From assembly GCF_016859285.1 (NCBI RefSeq), contig NC_053411.1, positions 18,589,722 to 18,653,721 of the forward strand: 64,000 bases of DNA. The letters are read 5' to 3'. This DNA is from Xiphias gladius. Taxonomy: Eukaryota; Chordata; Actinopteri; Istiophoriformes; Xiphiidae. This document shows positions 62,336 through 64,000 of the stretch, in pieces (the first letter of the stretch is position 1; each line of letters opens with the position of its first letter). Under the pieces are notes generated by a model. That model was not told the DNA's origin. It saw nothing but the letters and a program-made list of their open reading frames with translations, and did not search any database. Both the position numbers and the translations under genes were made by a program.

Positions 62336-62633
62336 CAGATAACACATAACATAACATAACATAACATGAGGACTTTATTACTCTCCAGTGGAGAGAGTAG
62401 ACATTAGAGCCAAAAACAGACCAGATAAGGAAACAAAAATGAGAACAGAGTAAGTAAGAACAAAAAAAAGCAAAACTATGTCAAGTACAAATTAGTAGAG
62501 GGGAGCTAGTAATAAGTAAAAAGCTGTAAGTAAAATGCAAAATGACAAGTAATGTACGGTTCAATACCTAGACAGGCATATAAACCACTATATATACAGT
62601 TAGAATACAGTATTTAAAAAAAAAAAAAAAAAG

Positions 62634-62675
62634 AAATATCACAGATTAACGTATATATGTTAATCTGTGATATTT
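62634..62675. repeat. Perfect inverted repeat (hairpin)
   Basis: Arms of 17 bp, AAATATCACAGATTAAC at 62634-62650 and its exact reverse complement at 62659-62675, with an 8-nt spacer GTATATAT. It is preceded by an (A)17 run and followed by (GT)n/(TA)n at 62718-62770. Confidence 0.9.
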
Positions 62676-62710
62676 TATGTATGTCCTGTCTCTTTCGCTA
62701 TTTATATGTA

Positions 62711-62717
<7 letters not shown>

Positions 62718-62770
<53 letters not shown>
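62718..62770. repeat. (GT)n(TA)n compound microsatellite
   Basis: About 15 GT units run into about 11 TA units, then CACACA. Simple sequence, likely variable. Confidence 0.95.
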
Positions 62771-63199
62771 CACACAGTATTATAAATGTGAAATGAAATG
62801 ACCTTTTACTTTATCTCTCACCAGATACAAGGTTGTAAAGTTAATTATCATATAGATAAAATTTATTGAGGGCTATAAACATGATGAGGTAAATCTTTTT
62901 TAGTGTTTACAACCTTTGCAGCCATAGAAACTCAGTTTTCTTACTTGAGACTTCAATGAAAGAGCAGCGTATGTAGAGTTTCTACGTACAGAAAATCAGA
63001 ATTCAAAATATTTCAGTAGAAATCTGTCTGGATCAGATTTAGGGAAATGAGAAAAGTATGAAAGTGGTTGTTGACAGGGATTTTAGGCCGTTTTTCCTAT
63101 AAGTTAAAACTTATTTCAGTGCATAAGAGTTCCTGATAAAAAAGGCAGTGAATTAAAGGAATCACTTTGGACATTTTCCACTATTTTCTGTTATTTTAG

Positions 63200-63280
63200 G
63201 AACTAAACGATTCATGTATTGATCAAGAAAATAATCGATAGATTATTAAAAAATGAAAATAATAGTTGCAGCTGTGAGAA
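63200..63280. repeat. Short copy of the 'ATTAATCG...GTTGCAGC' family
   Basis: It reads AACTAAACGATTCATGTATT, AATAATCGATAGATTATT and AAAATAATAGTTGCAGCTG. Only one end of the family is present. Confidence 0.55.
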
Positions 63281-63704
63281 ATCCACAGGACAACCTGTGT
63301 CTTCTCGACAGCCGAGGCCGAAAAGTTTACACATCAAGTCAATTTTTAGTCTGTTGTGGTGTGAGTGGGTGACCTGGTCTGGCTGGTTAAACAGCATTCA
63401 ACTATAATAACACACACATAGTAGGAGCTTATGGCGTTTGTGTTGGGAGTGTGAGGGAATGTCAGACCATCTGTTTATATGGGAAAGAGAGAGAGGGAGG
63501 AAAGTGTGAAAAGAGAGGAAGAGTGTGTGAGCAGCGAGCTTCTGTTTGGATTCACACACAGATTTATTTTCTCATGTTTGTGAGAATCTTCTGACCACAA
63601 CCATCCTCCATCTTTCCCTCCATCCACCCACTTCCTTCTTTATTTTTATCTTTAAATGAATGGGAGCTTTAAACACAGCTTTTCTTATTTGACCCGCTTG
63701 ACCT

Positions 63705-63851
63705 TAAAGGATCGGTCCAGGATTTCTCAAATCTGTCTTAAAACAAAAGATGCTCTTAGGAACATTGAAACAGGATTTGCGTTCTGCAATTGTTCCTCCC
63801 GACTGTGCTGGCCATGAAAGGATCCCTTCCTAAAAATGTACAGTCCTAGTT

Positions 63852-63860
<9 letters not shown>
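63705..63860. repeat. Dispersed fish repeat fragment
   Basis: The phrases TTAAAGGATCGGTCCAGGAT, AAATCTGTCTTAAAACAAAA, TTGAAACAGGATTTGCG, AATTGTTCCTCCCGACTGTG and GAAAGGATCCCTTCCTAA match the layout of a short repeat I remember from fish introns. A (CA)n at 63857-63890 follows. Confidence 0.6.
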
Positions 63861-63892
<32 letters not shown>

Positions 63893-64000
63893 CTTAGCAC
63901 ATAGTTTTTGTTTTGCAGGTAATAAAATCCTTAATTCTGATGCTTGTCTAACAATGAAATTGTTCTTCATAGTACCTCTTCAGACCTTGTCTCTTCTCTA

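Overview
The window looks like a teleost fish nuclear genome (a percomorph-like assembly). The gene content is vertebrate, introns are compact with GT-AG borders, long (CA)n tracts are frequent, and decayed Tc1/mariner copies, short LINE 3' ends and fish-type short repeats sit in introns and intergenic DNA. No prokaryotic, viral or CRISPR content was seen.

Layout: (1) 1-4.7 kb, minus strand: the 5' coding half of a basonuclin gene (bnc2-like) that runs off the left edge. (2) 4.7-15.1 kb: intergenic or upstream DNA with repeats and no gene I can support. (3) 15.1-31.9 kb, minus strand: a complete ccdc171 coiled-coil gene, with 23 conserved coding exons whose phases all join. (4) 33.9-37.3 kb, plus strand: complete four-exon wdr55. 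(5) 39.1-53.3 kb, plus strand: a psip1 (LEDGF)-type gene with an N-terminal PWWP domain and a C-terminal integrase-binding-type domain, joined by a very long Lys/Glu-rich linker. (6) 53.3-64 kb: repeat-rich DNA with three kinds of degenerate tandem repeat and one candidate first coding exon at 55.8 kb.

The order bnc2 / ccdc171 / psip1, with ccdc171 and psip1 head to head, matches the human 9p22 neighbourhood as I remember it, and it supports the paralogue names. wdr55 lying between ccdc171 and psip1 is a difference from human, where WDR55 is on 5q. The genes are not an operon-like system. They are a chromatin tether (psip1), a nucleolar rRNA-biogenesis factor (wdr55), a zinc-finger regulator (bnc2) and a little-studied coiled-coil protein (ccdc171). 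I saw no clearly undescribed biological system. The most notable features are the enlarged psip1 linker, the UG-repeat tracts at several ccdc171 splice acceptors, and the unusually compact basonuclin locus. All exon borders were read by eye from splice motifs, reading phase and remembered human homologues; no alignment was run.
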